This document shows positions 26,226 through 37,865 of a stretch of 64,000 nt of DNA, piece after piece. How positions within the stretch are numbered: the stretch's first letter is position 1; each line of letters opens with the position of its first letter. The position numbers were made by a program, and so were the translations under genes. Below the pieces are notes generated by a model, which did no database searches, was not told the DNA's origin, and saw only the letters and a program-made list of their open reading frames with translations. Origin of the DNA: Membranipora membranacea (Eukaryota; Bryozoa; Gymnolaemata; Cheilostomatida; Membraniporidae). The stretch is taken from positions 16,447,501 through 16,511,500 of the forward strand of contig OU612070.1 in the NCBI GenBank assembly GCA_914767715.1, written 5' to 3'.

Positions 26226-26499
26226 TCAGGTCAGTTTTTTTTCAAATGGGTGCTTTATAACTGGAGCATTTTTACCGTAATCTTCTACTGCTATTGAGTT
26301 GTTTTCTGAAAGTACCCAACAGCTCAGTGAGCTATTGAAATACCTCTCTGCTTGCACTATTTTGCTACCGATATGTTAAAATTTTCCGTGGTGGGAGGGC
26401 GCTTAAGCGCCCCTCCCACACCCTCCCCGCCACGCCTACGGTCATTATGCTCATCTCTAAAAAGTCAGTGAGTGAAATTATTTAGAATATACGCCCCTG
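26226..26499. mobile_element. 5'-truncated hAT MITE
   Basis: Matches 41733-42025 to the exact right end (ATACGCCCCTG). The left end and the tRNA-like part are missing. The array sequence on the left breaks off within the segment before it (about 26200), and the sequence on the right resumes at TTTGCAGTTATTTAA, so the insertion came with a deletion of about 40 bp or more. Confidence 0.75.
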
Positions 26500-26900
26500 G
26501 TTTGCAGTTATTTAATGCTTGGGCTCACTGTTTATATACAACTGAACTGACCGACCATTCCCAGCCGGCACAACTGTGTATCTAAACTATGGTGAAAAGA
26601 TGTTTACCTTTGAGGATGAACTACGTCTGCCTAATGTGGCAATCTGTCACGCTATTATATGTTGGAATGGTGCATTTTAGTAGATATTGTTACAATATAT
26701 AAACTGCCTCTGCTACACATCTAGCTAGAGGCTTGTATATATAGTAACCATGCATTTTCTATACAGCAAATTTATACACAATATATCATACCTCAGTATT
26801 TATTTCATTTTAATTACGATTTATTAGATTTAATATAAATTAGCATTTAGGAGGGTTTTTTACTCATAGTGATTCAGTCCACTGTGGATGTTGAGTAGTA

Positions 26901-29335
26901 CCCAGCGGGCAAATAGTTGTCTAAACTGAGTTGGAAAGAGGTTACCGTAAGAGGCTGGACACTGTTGCCAATAGTATGCCATATGGACCGGTGGAAAAGG
27001 TTGCCAAATAGGGATTTTTAGCAACCTCTTCAAGAAGTTAAATAGAGGTTTTATATCCTTCTCAGGGAAGGATATATCAGGGATATTATTAACTGTCTCT
27101 ATCCAATTTCGATATTAAGATTATATAGTTAGTTTATTTGTTATATTTATTTATTTTCTAAAATTACCCAGAAGGCCTGTGGGAGAGGGAGTGTTGGTAG
27201 TGGCTGAGTGGGGTCTGTAGAATGCTTCTGCCTTGTAAAGAGCATAAAGCATTTGGTATTTAGATACTTAGCAATAATTATTATGTAATAATTTTACAAA
27301 TGTATCATTTCCTGAACACCACTTGTTGCGTTTCGTATTAAGTGGTGCCAGAAGCAATTGATTCACTCAAAGGCCACGTATTTGCCTATTTCAAATTTCT
27401 TGGATGTGATACTGGTTCACAGGAATTAAATAAGGATGCTCATGTCTTATTTGATTACTTGGTGTCTGGATGTAAAGAATTCTCAAAAACAATCACTTCG
27501 CTAGGGGAGACAAATGCTACACCGGTCTGCAAATTACATCGACCTAACCGTGACAGGATTCGAAACCTGAGGTTTGATATTAGCATGTCACATAGTGGTA
27601 TTTTAAAGGTGTAAAACGCCCTGAGCATAAACAGCTGAGGGTACAGCTGAGATGGCACCGAAATATTGTCGGGTGAAACCCCTGAGATTTTAAGATTATG
27701 TGGAAAGCAGGCAAAGCAAGTCAAAGAATGTATGTTGTTAAAAAAATGTTGCATCTAAGTTCAAAGCCATTAGCTTTCATCATGTTCAGAAATTTTGAGG
27801 TTTCCCTCTAAATGTACAGTCTGCCTGTTTTGCACACGAGCATATGTACCATAGACAAGAAATTACTAAGGAAAGTTTTTAATGTTGCCAAGAATTTGAG
27901 GCTTGACGTAGGCGACCTCGATATTATTGTGCTGTTTTGCTGATGAGCATCACATCATACACAATTTTCTAGAGCGATGCCCTCAAATGCAAGTTCCATA
28001 CTCTAGCAACCAGCTCCTTTATTGACAAAGTATATGCATCCTTTTCTCGCAACATTTCATGTTTGTGATAGCAAGTAAATCAATAAAAACCTAGAGCATT
28101 TCTTGTAAACATAAAATCGTAAATAATTTTAGATTTGATCCAGATGAACCAATTCATATGGACTAACCAAGGCTGTCGCCACAGGTGAAAATTTATCCCC
28201 ATGATGTTAAAATATGATGTTTGTAGAAATATTGATTTGAAGGTTGACGAATCGATGCGCCAGGGTAGAAAGGCATAATTAATGTGTGATGCTAATGAAG
28301 TCATTGCCTGGATTTATCCGGTTCACCTGCAAAATCACTTTTTTAACGTGTCTGAAATTCCAACTTCTATTTAGACATAATAATCTATTTCGCAAATCAC
28401 TGGGATTGGCAGTTCAATAAGAGCATAGCTTATCACAAATGAAATCAAATACCCACAACAAATACCACACAGTATTCTCATGCAAACGTTTGATGTTATC
28501 TTTATTATTCATCTCAGTTGGGGTGTGGGTTTAATGTGTCAATATTCTATAACGCTTAGAAATCATTGTTTTTAAACAATTTTATTAAGCGTTTCATAAA
28601 TAAAATTTATTATTATTAGTGTTTTCAAATTAGAGACTGGATTCATTCAATCATGTCAAGTTCATTACAAGCTAAATTTTAAAACCATTCTCAATGCAAA
28701 TTGGAATTTAGCCATATCAATTTCCGTCAATGACTTGAATAGGCAGTGCAGCGAGAGTATTTATAATCTTTAGTATTATTAGTTTAGGCAGTGCAGTATT
28801 ATTTACATAGCTTATCACAACTAGAATCTAATACCTGATCATTCATTAATAATATGGCATAAATTATTGTAAGGCAAAATTTAGCATTGTTTATATAGTA
28901 TTCATCTCTGCCAACGAGCAAAATCTGAGTTTTCAGCTTACATTCTAAAATTCCCTGAGTATAGCCTGAGTTGAACCCAAAAATCTGAGTAACTCGGGCT
29001 AAACCTGAGTGGTTGAGAGCCCTGTCGAAAACAATGGGGAGTAAACTGTTCTCATGCTGGAGCCATCCTAATGGATGGTAAATACATTAATATTTGAGTG
29101 TTGGTTATGTGTTGTCAGTCCAGAAAAGTTATTTCTGCAACCGCCAATGGCAAGAAAATAGAGTATAAAAGCAGAAGCACTACAACCAATTATATCTGTT
29201 TCTGGGAAATGGGGATATCTGGCTCCTTCTGGCATACCTATCAAAGACAGGTGATGTCGGAGGAAATTGGCCAACAATAAAGCTGCCCATTGGCAACCTC
29301 TACAGAAGGTTGCTGGCTAAATCTTGCCGGCTGGG
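26901..29335. mobile_element. Inner CCCAGC-ended element
   Basis: Ends CCCAGCGGGCAA and TTGCCGGCTGGG, flanked by TA on each side (26899-26900, 29336-29337). The subterminal parts share GGTTGCC/GGCAACC and AACCTCT words in opposite orientation. It contains an open frame at 27342-27614 of unknown nature. Confidence 0.6.
27342..27614 (+). CDS. Hypothetical 90-codon open frame in the inner element
   Basis: Opens MVPEAIDSLKGHVFAYF and ends at TAA. I recognise no domain. It lies inside a transposon, is not repeated elsewhere in the window, and has neither clear splice sites nor a sister copy to test it. It may be a transposase remnant. Confidence 0.2.
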   Translation: MVPEAIDSLKGHVFAYFKFLGCDTGSQELNKDAHVLFDYLVSGCKEFSKTITSLGETNATPVCKLHRPNRDRIRNLRFDISMSHSGILKV

Positions 29336-29577
29336 TAGGCCCATTAGACCATTAGACTTCCACTAGTGTAGGGTAAGCCATTGCTGTTTGCTAAGAAACA
29401 GAAGATTGGGCTGCCCCTAAAGAGGGACGCAAGGTGCCCTAATCCTCCATACTGAGAATGTGATACATCCTAGAAAACTAGAATGCATCCTAGAGGTGAG
29501 GCCGTAGAGGACCTCCTAATCATAAGTGTGCAGCGAGCTGCCAAAACTGAACTGGCACTAATCGGCCATTGAAAGCG

Positions 29578-29612
29578 ACACTATGATCTTAGCCAATAGG
29601 CCGAGAAGCGAT
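29578..29612 (-). ncRNA. Fragment like the 5' end of U2 snRNA
   Basis: Read on the minus strand from 29612, the sequence begins ATCGCTTCTCGGCCTATTGG and continues CTAAGATCATAGTGT. That is the conserved start of metazoan U2 snRNA with about one or two changes. The match ends there; the branch-point pairing region and Sm site that should follow are not seen. It is therefore a snRNA-derived piece, possibly the head of a U2-derived SINE, not a working U2 gene. Confidence 0.5.
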
Positions 29613-30419
29613 AGGGTAAGTCATTGAGTCATTCGCAGTGTAACTCATGATATTTAATACGAATACAATCTGGTTCAACTTTATTCGCAAAGAACAAATG
29701 CAGGTAATTTAAACCCTGGCTATTTATTAACAAATTTCAAAATACTGACATGTATTAATGTTTCAAAGTTATTGAATAATGGTTTATTTAAATAATTATA
29801 TTGCACTGTGGTTTTGTCACAAGGGCTTACCAAACGTTAGCAGCTTACCAGGGGAGATAAATGCAAGTAATGTATACAAATTCAACAGCTACGCAGTCAT
29901 GAACGCATCGTTCCCATGCAGTTTAGAGACTAAATTTGATTTTAAGAAAATGGAATACACCAGTGCAAAATAGAATTGCACACAATTTGGAGCCACACAG
30001 AGTGTTAGCAAACAAATGGCAAAGCATTTTATCACATATGATGCCAGTATTCTTGCAAATTACTCTCAAGTAAAGTAGCTGTAGTTACTGCACAGTTACC
30101 ATACTGGAAAAAACTGTGTTCCTTTGTATGCACCATTTATGCAGCTACAAGATATTGAATGTTAAACGTGTACCATGCAACACAGAAACAATCCAATTGC
30201 GACATCGGAAACATGTTGCCGCATACAATGTGCCCGCTGGGTTGGTTGGTTGGGAAGGAGTTCATCCTAAAAGTCCTGGCATTGTATACACAATAAAGGT
30301 TAGCTGTGAAGTTCTTAGGCTTGTATGTCCCATAAGCACACTTATGGCAAGATTAGTGAGCCAAGCGATGTACTATCGTTGCTCACTATATTGTTATCTT
30401 CATTGTGGTAGTAGTATAC

Positions 30420-30956
30420 CATGGGCCCCTGGGACTTACATGTCTTTACTTTGCCAATGTCCACTATCAACCACCCAAAAAACACCAAGCAGGGTAAGAC
30501 ACAAAAAAAATTTTGTTACAACCTACCTTGAAATCTCTCCACTTACTCAGCCTTCCTTCCTCTTTCATTTGCTTCAGGTTTGAAGGTTCTAGCACAAACA
30601 GAGCTGACTTTATGGACCAGAGAAAAAAATACTTCTACAAAATTCACAAAAACCTGAGTAGGCTGAAATGACTGCATGACTATTGACATGATCCCCACAT
30701 GATTATTGTACTTTTTTTTTTATTTCACTAAATCGGTTCTTTTTACACTCATATATGAGTTCTAAATTATATTCATTAATTTTTAAGCTTCTAATAAACT
30801 ATAAACCTGAAGCAAATGTAAGAGAAAGGAGGGCTGAGTTAGTGTGAGAGATTTCAAGGTAGGTTGTTTTTCGGTGTCTTACCCTGTTTGGTGTTTTTTG
30901 GGTGGTTGATAGTGGACATTGGCAAAGTAAAGACTTGTAAGTCCCAGGGGCCCATG
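30420..30956. mobile_element. 537-bp P-type MITE upstream of copy C
   Basis: Ends CATGGGCCCCTGGGACTTAC and its complement, with inverted similarity reaching about 170 bp inward and a non-repeated centre. The flank TAGTATAC at 30412-30419 and 30957-30964 is an exact 8-bp duplication. The other units have the site once (for example 47881-47888). A decayed relative of one end lies at about 59370-59430. Confidence 0.88.
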
Positions 30957-33900
30957 TAGTATACAAAAAACTGGTAAAGCTTAGGACATTAGTGATGTAA
31001 ATAGTATAGCTGACAGCCAGTGGAGAAAAACATGATTTCATTGATATATTTTTAGGTCCCGCAAATGATGGCAGCAGCAGAATCAAAAGAAGAAGGATTT
31101 CTAGAGTGTGGATTATGTTTTGAAAATGATCCACTCAAGCGATTACCCTGCAATCCTGGTCACATATATTGTGTAACTTGTCTGACCAAAGACTCCGAAG
31201 TGACTCAGATTATCAAATGTCCGCTGTGCAGGTAACCTATTGTGTTAACATAGTTGTGCTCATTGCATAGCTGCCCGCACATAATCAATAGTCGCCACTT
31301 GTCAAAACTGATAATCATGAGTTTAGGACAAAAATTGGAGATGGTATGACCAAGGAATAAAAAGGCATAATAACAAAGTTTTATCTAGTAAATGTGAATG
31401 CGAAACTCGGCCAAAGATTTAGAGGAATTATCACCTCTCTCCGCTTTCACTCCTTGAATCAATTAATTATAGCACTGGTCTACTTCGGCACCCAAGAGTT
31501 GCAGATCCTGATTTCATATCTTTGACCTGCAACAAAGTCACAAGTAAAACTATTATCTTATTCTTAGGTTTGTCTTCAGAAGACCCAATATTATACAACT
31601 ATAATATTTCTGCACACAAGCAATGTTTGCCACATGCTGACTCTTGAAAGGTCTTAGCGTCATGAGTAGGATATGCTTCAATTTGATAGAGCATCAGCAG
31701 TCGCCAGGGCACAAGCTCTCTTGCTGTCACATCTCTATGAAGTGCTCTGAACATTTGGCGTTGTTGAAGCCACTGATGTTCTGTAAGAGATGGCAACTGG
31801 GAATGTGGTAGAAGAAAGATTTGATCAAGCAACAACTCACTCAAATACCTTATGGTACACGATGATTATTAATAGCACAACTTCAACCAGTTATGTTCTC
31901 TAAAGTGACTAGCACAATTATGCTTTCTTTTTAGAACTGTGTTTGATGAAGGTATAGATGACATCCCATCAGCAGGTGCTCCACTAGACAAGTTTCTGTG
32001 CTGTGATGTTTGTATGAGAAAAGATGACAAGAGAAGACTGGCTCAGATTTACTGTGTGGTCTGCCAGAAAAAGTTTTGTACTCCTCATGAAAAGGTACAG
32101 ATCATTTTCAAGATTTGAATGTATGCTAGACTGTCAAAGCAACCATAGTTTGGTAGGCGTACGCTCATTAGCCCGGGTACAATGTAATAATCTTCTTAGT
32201 ATCATGCATTCTTGCTTATTGGTTGTACATATTCTATAACAATTGTTGTGACGCGTAAGCCGCACTACCATGATGCTGTTTTCAAATAGTTTATTTTCCT
32301 TCTATCAAAGAGTCATAACGATGCACTGGATGACCACATGCGTATCAGAATGGATGAGTATAAGAAAGATTGGAGAAAAATGGAGACAAGATTCTGTGAG
32401 AAACACTCAAAGAAACCCTACTCCATAACTTGTGTGAAATGCCCCAGATTATTTTGTGCGGATTGTATAGACCAATTGGAAACCTGCTCTGATGGTTAGT
32501 AGCCAGAATCATTTATCTCAGATACGTCACAACCTTCCTTCTTGTCTTAAAGTAAACCCCAAGTCATATTATCCAAAATATCAAAGCAGTGCAATCTTCT
32601 AAATTATTATTTGATAAACCGATATATTGTAATAAACGACAGTAAACTTCTGGCACCTCCCCATATTTGGTACTATTTGAAAGATATCAGTTTGAGTCTT
32701 TGTCTCTAAGCCTGGAATGAAGTACCCTCTCCATGTATATTTTGATAAATATCTTATATAGGTGACAGGCACGAGCTGAAGTCAATATCAAACATGGTCG
32801 CAAAGCTCATCGACATGGTAAATGAGAAGAAGGTATGGATATTCGATAAGGAGGAGCACCTGTTAGGAATGTCTAAACAGCTGAGAGCTGTCATATCAGA
32901 CTGGGATACAGAAACTCAAGAGTTGGTTGACAAGCTACATAACGCCAGAGATAAACAAGTATGTAGAATTCTATGACAAACATTTCCGGATGCAGGAGGA
33001 CAGCTCCTAGTTATACGTTGTTACTAGTCGGACCGATCATATAGCAGTTATTATGGATTTGATTCTTATGGAACATGTAGCAATAGGATAGGAGCATAGG
33101 AGCATAATGTTCTTACTTCGACTAGGTTATTATAAAGAAAACTTGATAGCTGTGATTGAGCTCACAAGCTAGAACACAGAATAAAACAATTAAAATGTGG
33201 AAAGGGAGTCTTATAGTAATTAATTAGTAAAATTAATGTGTTGATACAGATCTAATATAGAATCAACGAAGGATGATCACATCAGGTACAAGCGATTCAT
33301 ATCCTTTCACATTTACTTTTAGGTTGCAGGTCTTATGCAGCAATATGTTGAGCTTGAGGAACATCTGATAGAACTCAGAAATCAATCTAGAATTGAGGTG
33401 ACAAGTTTCCTGGATGATGAGATCGGAAGTCTCCTGGATAAGCTCAGCAGACAAGTAGCTAGGATCGATACCAGACTTTACACCTATCATGAGGTAGCTA
33501 CTAGGTAGAATATCTATTCGGATCGGTTATCATCTTGTTTCATATTGCCATTGTTACGTTGATAAGTATCACTGAGACCTTCACCTGTCGCTGAAGAAGT
33601 AATCGAAAATCCAATTTGTTTTGGCATAGAAATTAATTTTTTTCTTTCACATGCCTATGATTATAGCTTTAATGGCTCGATTGATCATGATTCAAAATGA
33701 GCTGAATTTGCAAGTTGCCTGTTTTAGTCTGTCCTGTCGGCCTGTGGAGTTGCACTTTCCTATAATATAACCCCTACATTGCAGCCTCGCCATTAAGGCA
33801 ACTAATAATTGAATGTCTGAATCGTCTTCGTTCTGACCCCTCACTGATGTAAGCTCCATTCTCAGCCTTTCTTGTATTCTACCAGGTAGATGTGGCAGAT

Positions 33901-34611
33901 GGATACAAAGAGACAGAGAAACTTATAAATGAACTGATGAATATGAAGATCCCTCAATATAAACCTTCATCTAATCATGTCCAGCTCTCTGATACAGGTA
34001 TTTAATATCTCCTGATTTAGTTATCAAAATCTCTATTCTATTCTTTATTACTGGAACACCGTAAATTTGCTGCTTTGTATCACGTTATCATAGTTTCATA
34101 TTTCGATATTAAAACTTCTTTATCACTCAGAATCATCCTTCTTATCTTATTCATTATTATCCTCCTGTACTGTAAATATAGAACAATTCGTATTGGATAA
34201 CTATTTACCGGATGTTGTCCATTTTCCTTTACCTACCTCCCCTTGCTGCATGAATTGCTGTTGTCAATTACTGTTATCAATCCATCGCTACTAACTCTGC
34301 GGAATGAAGCTATGAATGATGTGTCTGATTTCATTTTCAGATTGTTGCGATGTTCAGCTTGCTGTCGAGATAACACAATCATCCCGAATTCTGGTGGATC
34401 TGCCCCTCTTAGCCAATCATGATCCTCCAACTTCTATGAAAATACTCAGTACTGTCCAACTCCCCTCCTGTGTCCACTCTGTCACTAAATACCAGAATCT
34501 AATTTATGCTGGTCTGGAAAATAACAAACTCATGAGGGTCACTGAACCTGTTAATACCAGCTCACCGTCTGAGTTTGTGAAAAATGTTGGGGGTTTTGTA
34601 TCCAGTGCCCA

Positions 34612-36859
34612 CTCAGTTAATTAAAGTCAATTTGGGCAAATCTTGGGCTAAGAAGTTGTCTTCTCTTAATGTTGAAATTTGATGGCTCATTTGCAGTATA
34701 GAGTTATCACCCCATCTATCTATCTGTGTAAAACATTTTAGTTTCAAGCATGTGGATAGACTGCTTCACAGAGTAAAGGGATTCAGAGTAAATTTTTTAA
34801 CAATAGTCAAGGAAAGAGTTTTTTACTCCTTGGTCAAGGTACCTGCGAGCTTTGCATCAAGGGGAAAGTTATGGGAAGCTTGATGCCAAAAACTCCTTTC
34901 ATCTATTTGTCACAATTATAGGGTTCTGGATAATGAACTGAATTCAAAGTTCTTGATTACAGTAAAAAATAGAATATGCAGGCTCTCCCGTAAAAATTTC
35001 TCTTTGTACAGCCTTACTCCACAATTAGACATGAAGTTTTATGCTTAAATTACACCTAACTATCCTAGCTAAATTGATATGGTGGGTATAGCTAGGAAGG
35101 CAGTATTGTGGCAGTTTTTACAATAGGATTAACTATTACAATCCTTGAATGATGCTGCCAAAATGTACCCTTGGTCTGTGCAATCATTGAACCTTAAATT
35201 TATCGAAAGGGCCTCATATCAAATGTGTCTGCGGCCCATCGCCTACTGGGCTTTGGTTGGCACCCAGGTGTGCGCCGACCTGCCTGCAAACAGAGAGCAA
35301 CCTGGCGCAGATATTGTGGCCTGGCCACTAAGGCAACGAATTTCGCCGCCTATGCTCCGGGATTGGCTTGTGACAAGACATCTGATTTAAATCAACCTTC
35401 AATTTTAATCTGATGTAATAATGATATAATACATAAATATCATAAGAAGCAACAAGTCTTGAGACACAAAGATTATCCTCAGGCTTAGATATTCTAAAAT
35501 TACACTGCCTTTAAATCCTTTGGAAAAGATTAACAAGGCACAACAGTAACAAATTCTTTCCCTGTAATGAAACACAGAGACCGCAATACACTGGTTGTTT
35601 ACAAATAAGATTTTCTTGAGGGATTAGAAAATTTACTCTGAGAAAACAATGTCTGTAATTGCTCCAACTGATATCTTCATCCAGCAGAGGTCTCAATTGT
35701 ACTTGGATCGTTTCAATGCACTGCGTGAAGAATTGCTTCCAATTTTGTTTGGAGGCCATCTCAGATTTGTTGTTTATTGAGGCAGCCCACCTGTTTGGCT
35801 AACCGAATCCTCAAAAGTAACAACATTATAACTTGTTGCAGTATAGATGCAGTCCCAGGGCACGATTTTTAAAAAAATGTACAAATTCAACCGTAACATG
35901 AATGCAGTCAATGGTTATTTCAGGACTGCAATTCCTTAATGGTGATAAATACACCAAGGTCGAACATACAGAAACCAGCTCACTGAAAATGCAGCGGAAT
36001 ATTTCACATAGAATATCATGTGTGTTATTAAGGGTGAGCCCTCCAGACACACAGTTATCATAATCCTATACGCATCCAGCATAGTTACATTAGTGTTTTT
36101 CAATAATAAAAATATTGGGATGACATTCGAGTAAAATTTAAGCTCAAACATTTGGGTGTAGTTTGAAAATGCTATCATTGAACATTATCCACTGAAAAAG
36201 CCAAATCCAAACCATGTTTCGGAATATTAATTATTTTGAGGTCTATAGTCATTCTGATAGAATTTGATGGGTGACTGATGGGTCACCACGATCTATACTG
36301 AAAACTTATATCAACCAACAGAAATATTCTTTTGTTTAAGTTCAGTATAGCATCTCCATTGTCATTTGTAAATTGCTCCACTCCTTTGATAAAAGGCAAT
36401 TAGAATTTGTTTGAAACTGTACACAATGGCATAGAAACTACAAATATATAGGCTCTTTGCACTGCCTTGCGCAACATTGCCACTGCACTGATGGATGAAA
36501 TAAACACCGTAATGAAAAAGTAAATCGAATTTTAAATATGTTAAAAAAATATTTCAAACATGCCCTCAAAAGCTCATTTAGATAATGTGATGAACTGATG
36601 CTCCAAAAAAAACCAGATCTCTGTGAGTTACCATGTCGAAGTGTAGTTCTGCCCAAACAGAAAAGCACGAACATGGAGATTTTTTGTCAGATTTGGAGTT
36701 TTTTGCAGAAAGAGATACATGAATAGTTAGCTGATTGACTAACGATCCAGGTGACCAAATGTGGTTATTCTGAATTAAAAACTGTAGGAAGGAGATAGCT
36801 TTTGGAAAAGTAAGGAGGAGATAACTACAACTGAGCATTTTTGACTTTAAATAACTGAG
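34612..36859. mobile_element. 2.25-kb DNA transposon in exon 7 of copy C
   Basis: Ends CTCAGTTAATTAAAGTCAA and the complement of CTCAGTTATTTAAAGTCAA, one mismatch. The host sequence shows a 2-bp repeat, CA. Several minus-strand open frames of 74-94 codons are present at 35511-36862, but I recognise no transposase. Part of the local SINE body is carried at about 35235-35350. Superfamily unassigned. Confidence 0.78.
35235..35350 (+). repeat. SINE body fragment inside the exon 7 transposon
   Basis: Shares CCGACCTGCCTGCAAAC, GGCGCAGATATTG and CACTAAGGCAACGAAT-like words with the intron 5 SINE body. The tRNA-like head is missing. Confidence 0.6.
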
Positions 36860-37463
36860 CATGTGTATAATAATGAGCTGTATGTATTATCACATAATGC
36901 CAGTAAGGTTTATGTGTATGACTTAAATGGTAAACTAAAGAGGTCCTGGTCCCATAACAGTAACAGTGGTATCTTTAACAAGCTTAGAGTAGTAAATGAG
37001 AAGGTGGTTGTTCCAGATGGAGCTACTCAGTCTTTAACAGTTTATACTCCTCAAGGTCAGCTTATGAAACAAATCAAATGTCCTGGTATGTCAACCGACT
37101 GGAAATCATTAACTGTATGTGGAGATGACTCTGTTATCTTATCTGACCATGGTAAAAACAGTGTAGACAGAGTGAACATAGACAGTGGAGAGGTGATGTG
37201 GACATCTAACCATGTAATCCAGCCAGAAGGCGTCGTCTGCTACAAGGACAGATATGTACTCGTGTCAAACAATAACGCAGAAACTAAGATATGGATACTG
37301 GATGTGGATACAGGTATATTCATAATATTTGCATTATTTATATACATTTTGTACAATGGTAAATGACAGAGCTATTATTTATTGCGACCTCTCTTTTGCT
37401 CAATTAAATTTGTGAGAGAAACAAGTTCTATCTTGGCCTAACTTTTCCTGTCCTTCACTCAAC

Positions 37464-37483
37464 CAAGGGTCTCTAACTCCTTG
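37464..37483. mobile_element. 20-bp mini-insertion with 7-bp target repeat
   Basis: The insertion CAAGGGTCTCTAACTCCTTG in intron 7 of copy C is flanked by ACTCAAC at 37457-37463 and 37484-37490. Copies A, B and D have the single site (for example near 5762 and 16504). The ends match the other mini-insertions; the palindrome here is short. Confidence 0.8.
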
Positions 37484-37865
37484 ACTCAACATTCAGTCAA
37501 TGATCATGCGAATTAGGATTTCTTCAGCTAAGGTTGTTTTGATATAAAGATTATGATATTGTATCATCGGTTATTATATAAATATGTGTCAAATTTTATT
37601 TTGCCGATCAACTTGTGGAGTATGTCACTGTCTTAATCCTGGCTTATCTTGTGAAACAGAAAAATATTCCTAAAATAGACACTGATTTCTCCTTTATTTT
37701 GATTTCTCAATGAATTTTTATTTTACAGGTGAGAAAGTTGGTGAGCTCTGCGGCCAGACAGGGGGGATCTGTCATCACTTTGACCTGGATATTGATGGTG
37801 ACACTCTTATTATTGCTAAATACAATCTACACTCAATACAGTGCTATGAGCTGATCACAGAATAG

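Larger units (their letters stand above)
26560..30241. mobile_element. 3.7-kb CCCAGC-ended insertion upstream of copy C
   Basis: The array sequence GACCGACCATT stops at 26559 and continues at 30242. The ends are inverted repeats, CCCAGCCGGCACA and TGTGCCCGCTGGG, with one mismatch. The flank repeats only TT. A second pair of the same end type lies inside (26901-29335), so this is a nested pair or a composite. I recognise no transposase. The superfamily is unassigned. Confidence 0.65.
31065..37865 (+). pseudogene. TRIM-type gene copy C, exon 7 split by a transposon
   Basis: Exons 1-6 are 31065-31231, 31935-32094, 32311-32494, 32762-32958, 33323-33493 and 33886-33997, all the usual lengths with RING and B-box residues kept. 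Exon 7 begins at 34341 and is interrupted at 34611 by a 2248-bp element. It resumes at 36860 and ends at 37313. Exon 8 is 37729-37865. Reading into the element gives a stop at 34622-34624, so the product would keep RING, B-boxes and coiled coil but only the first blades of the propeller. The pieces either side remain open and in one frame once the element is disregarded, so the break looks recent. Intron 5 has lost most of its SINE. Confidence 0.82.
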
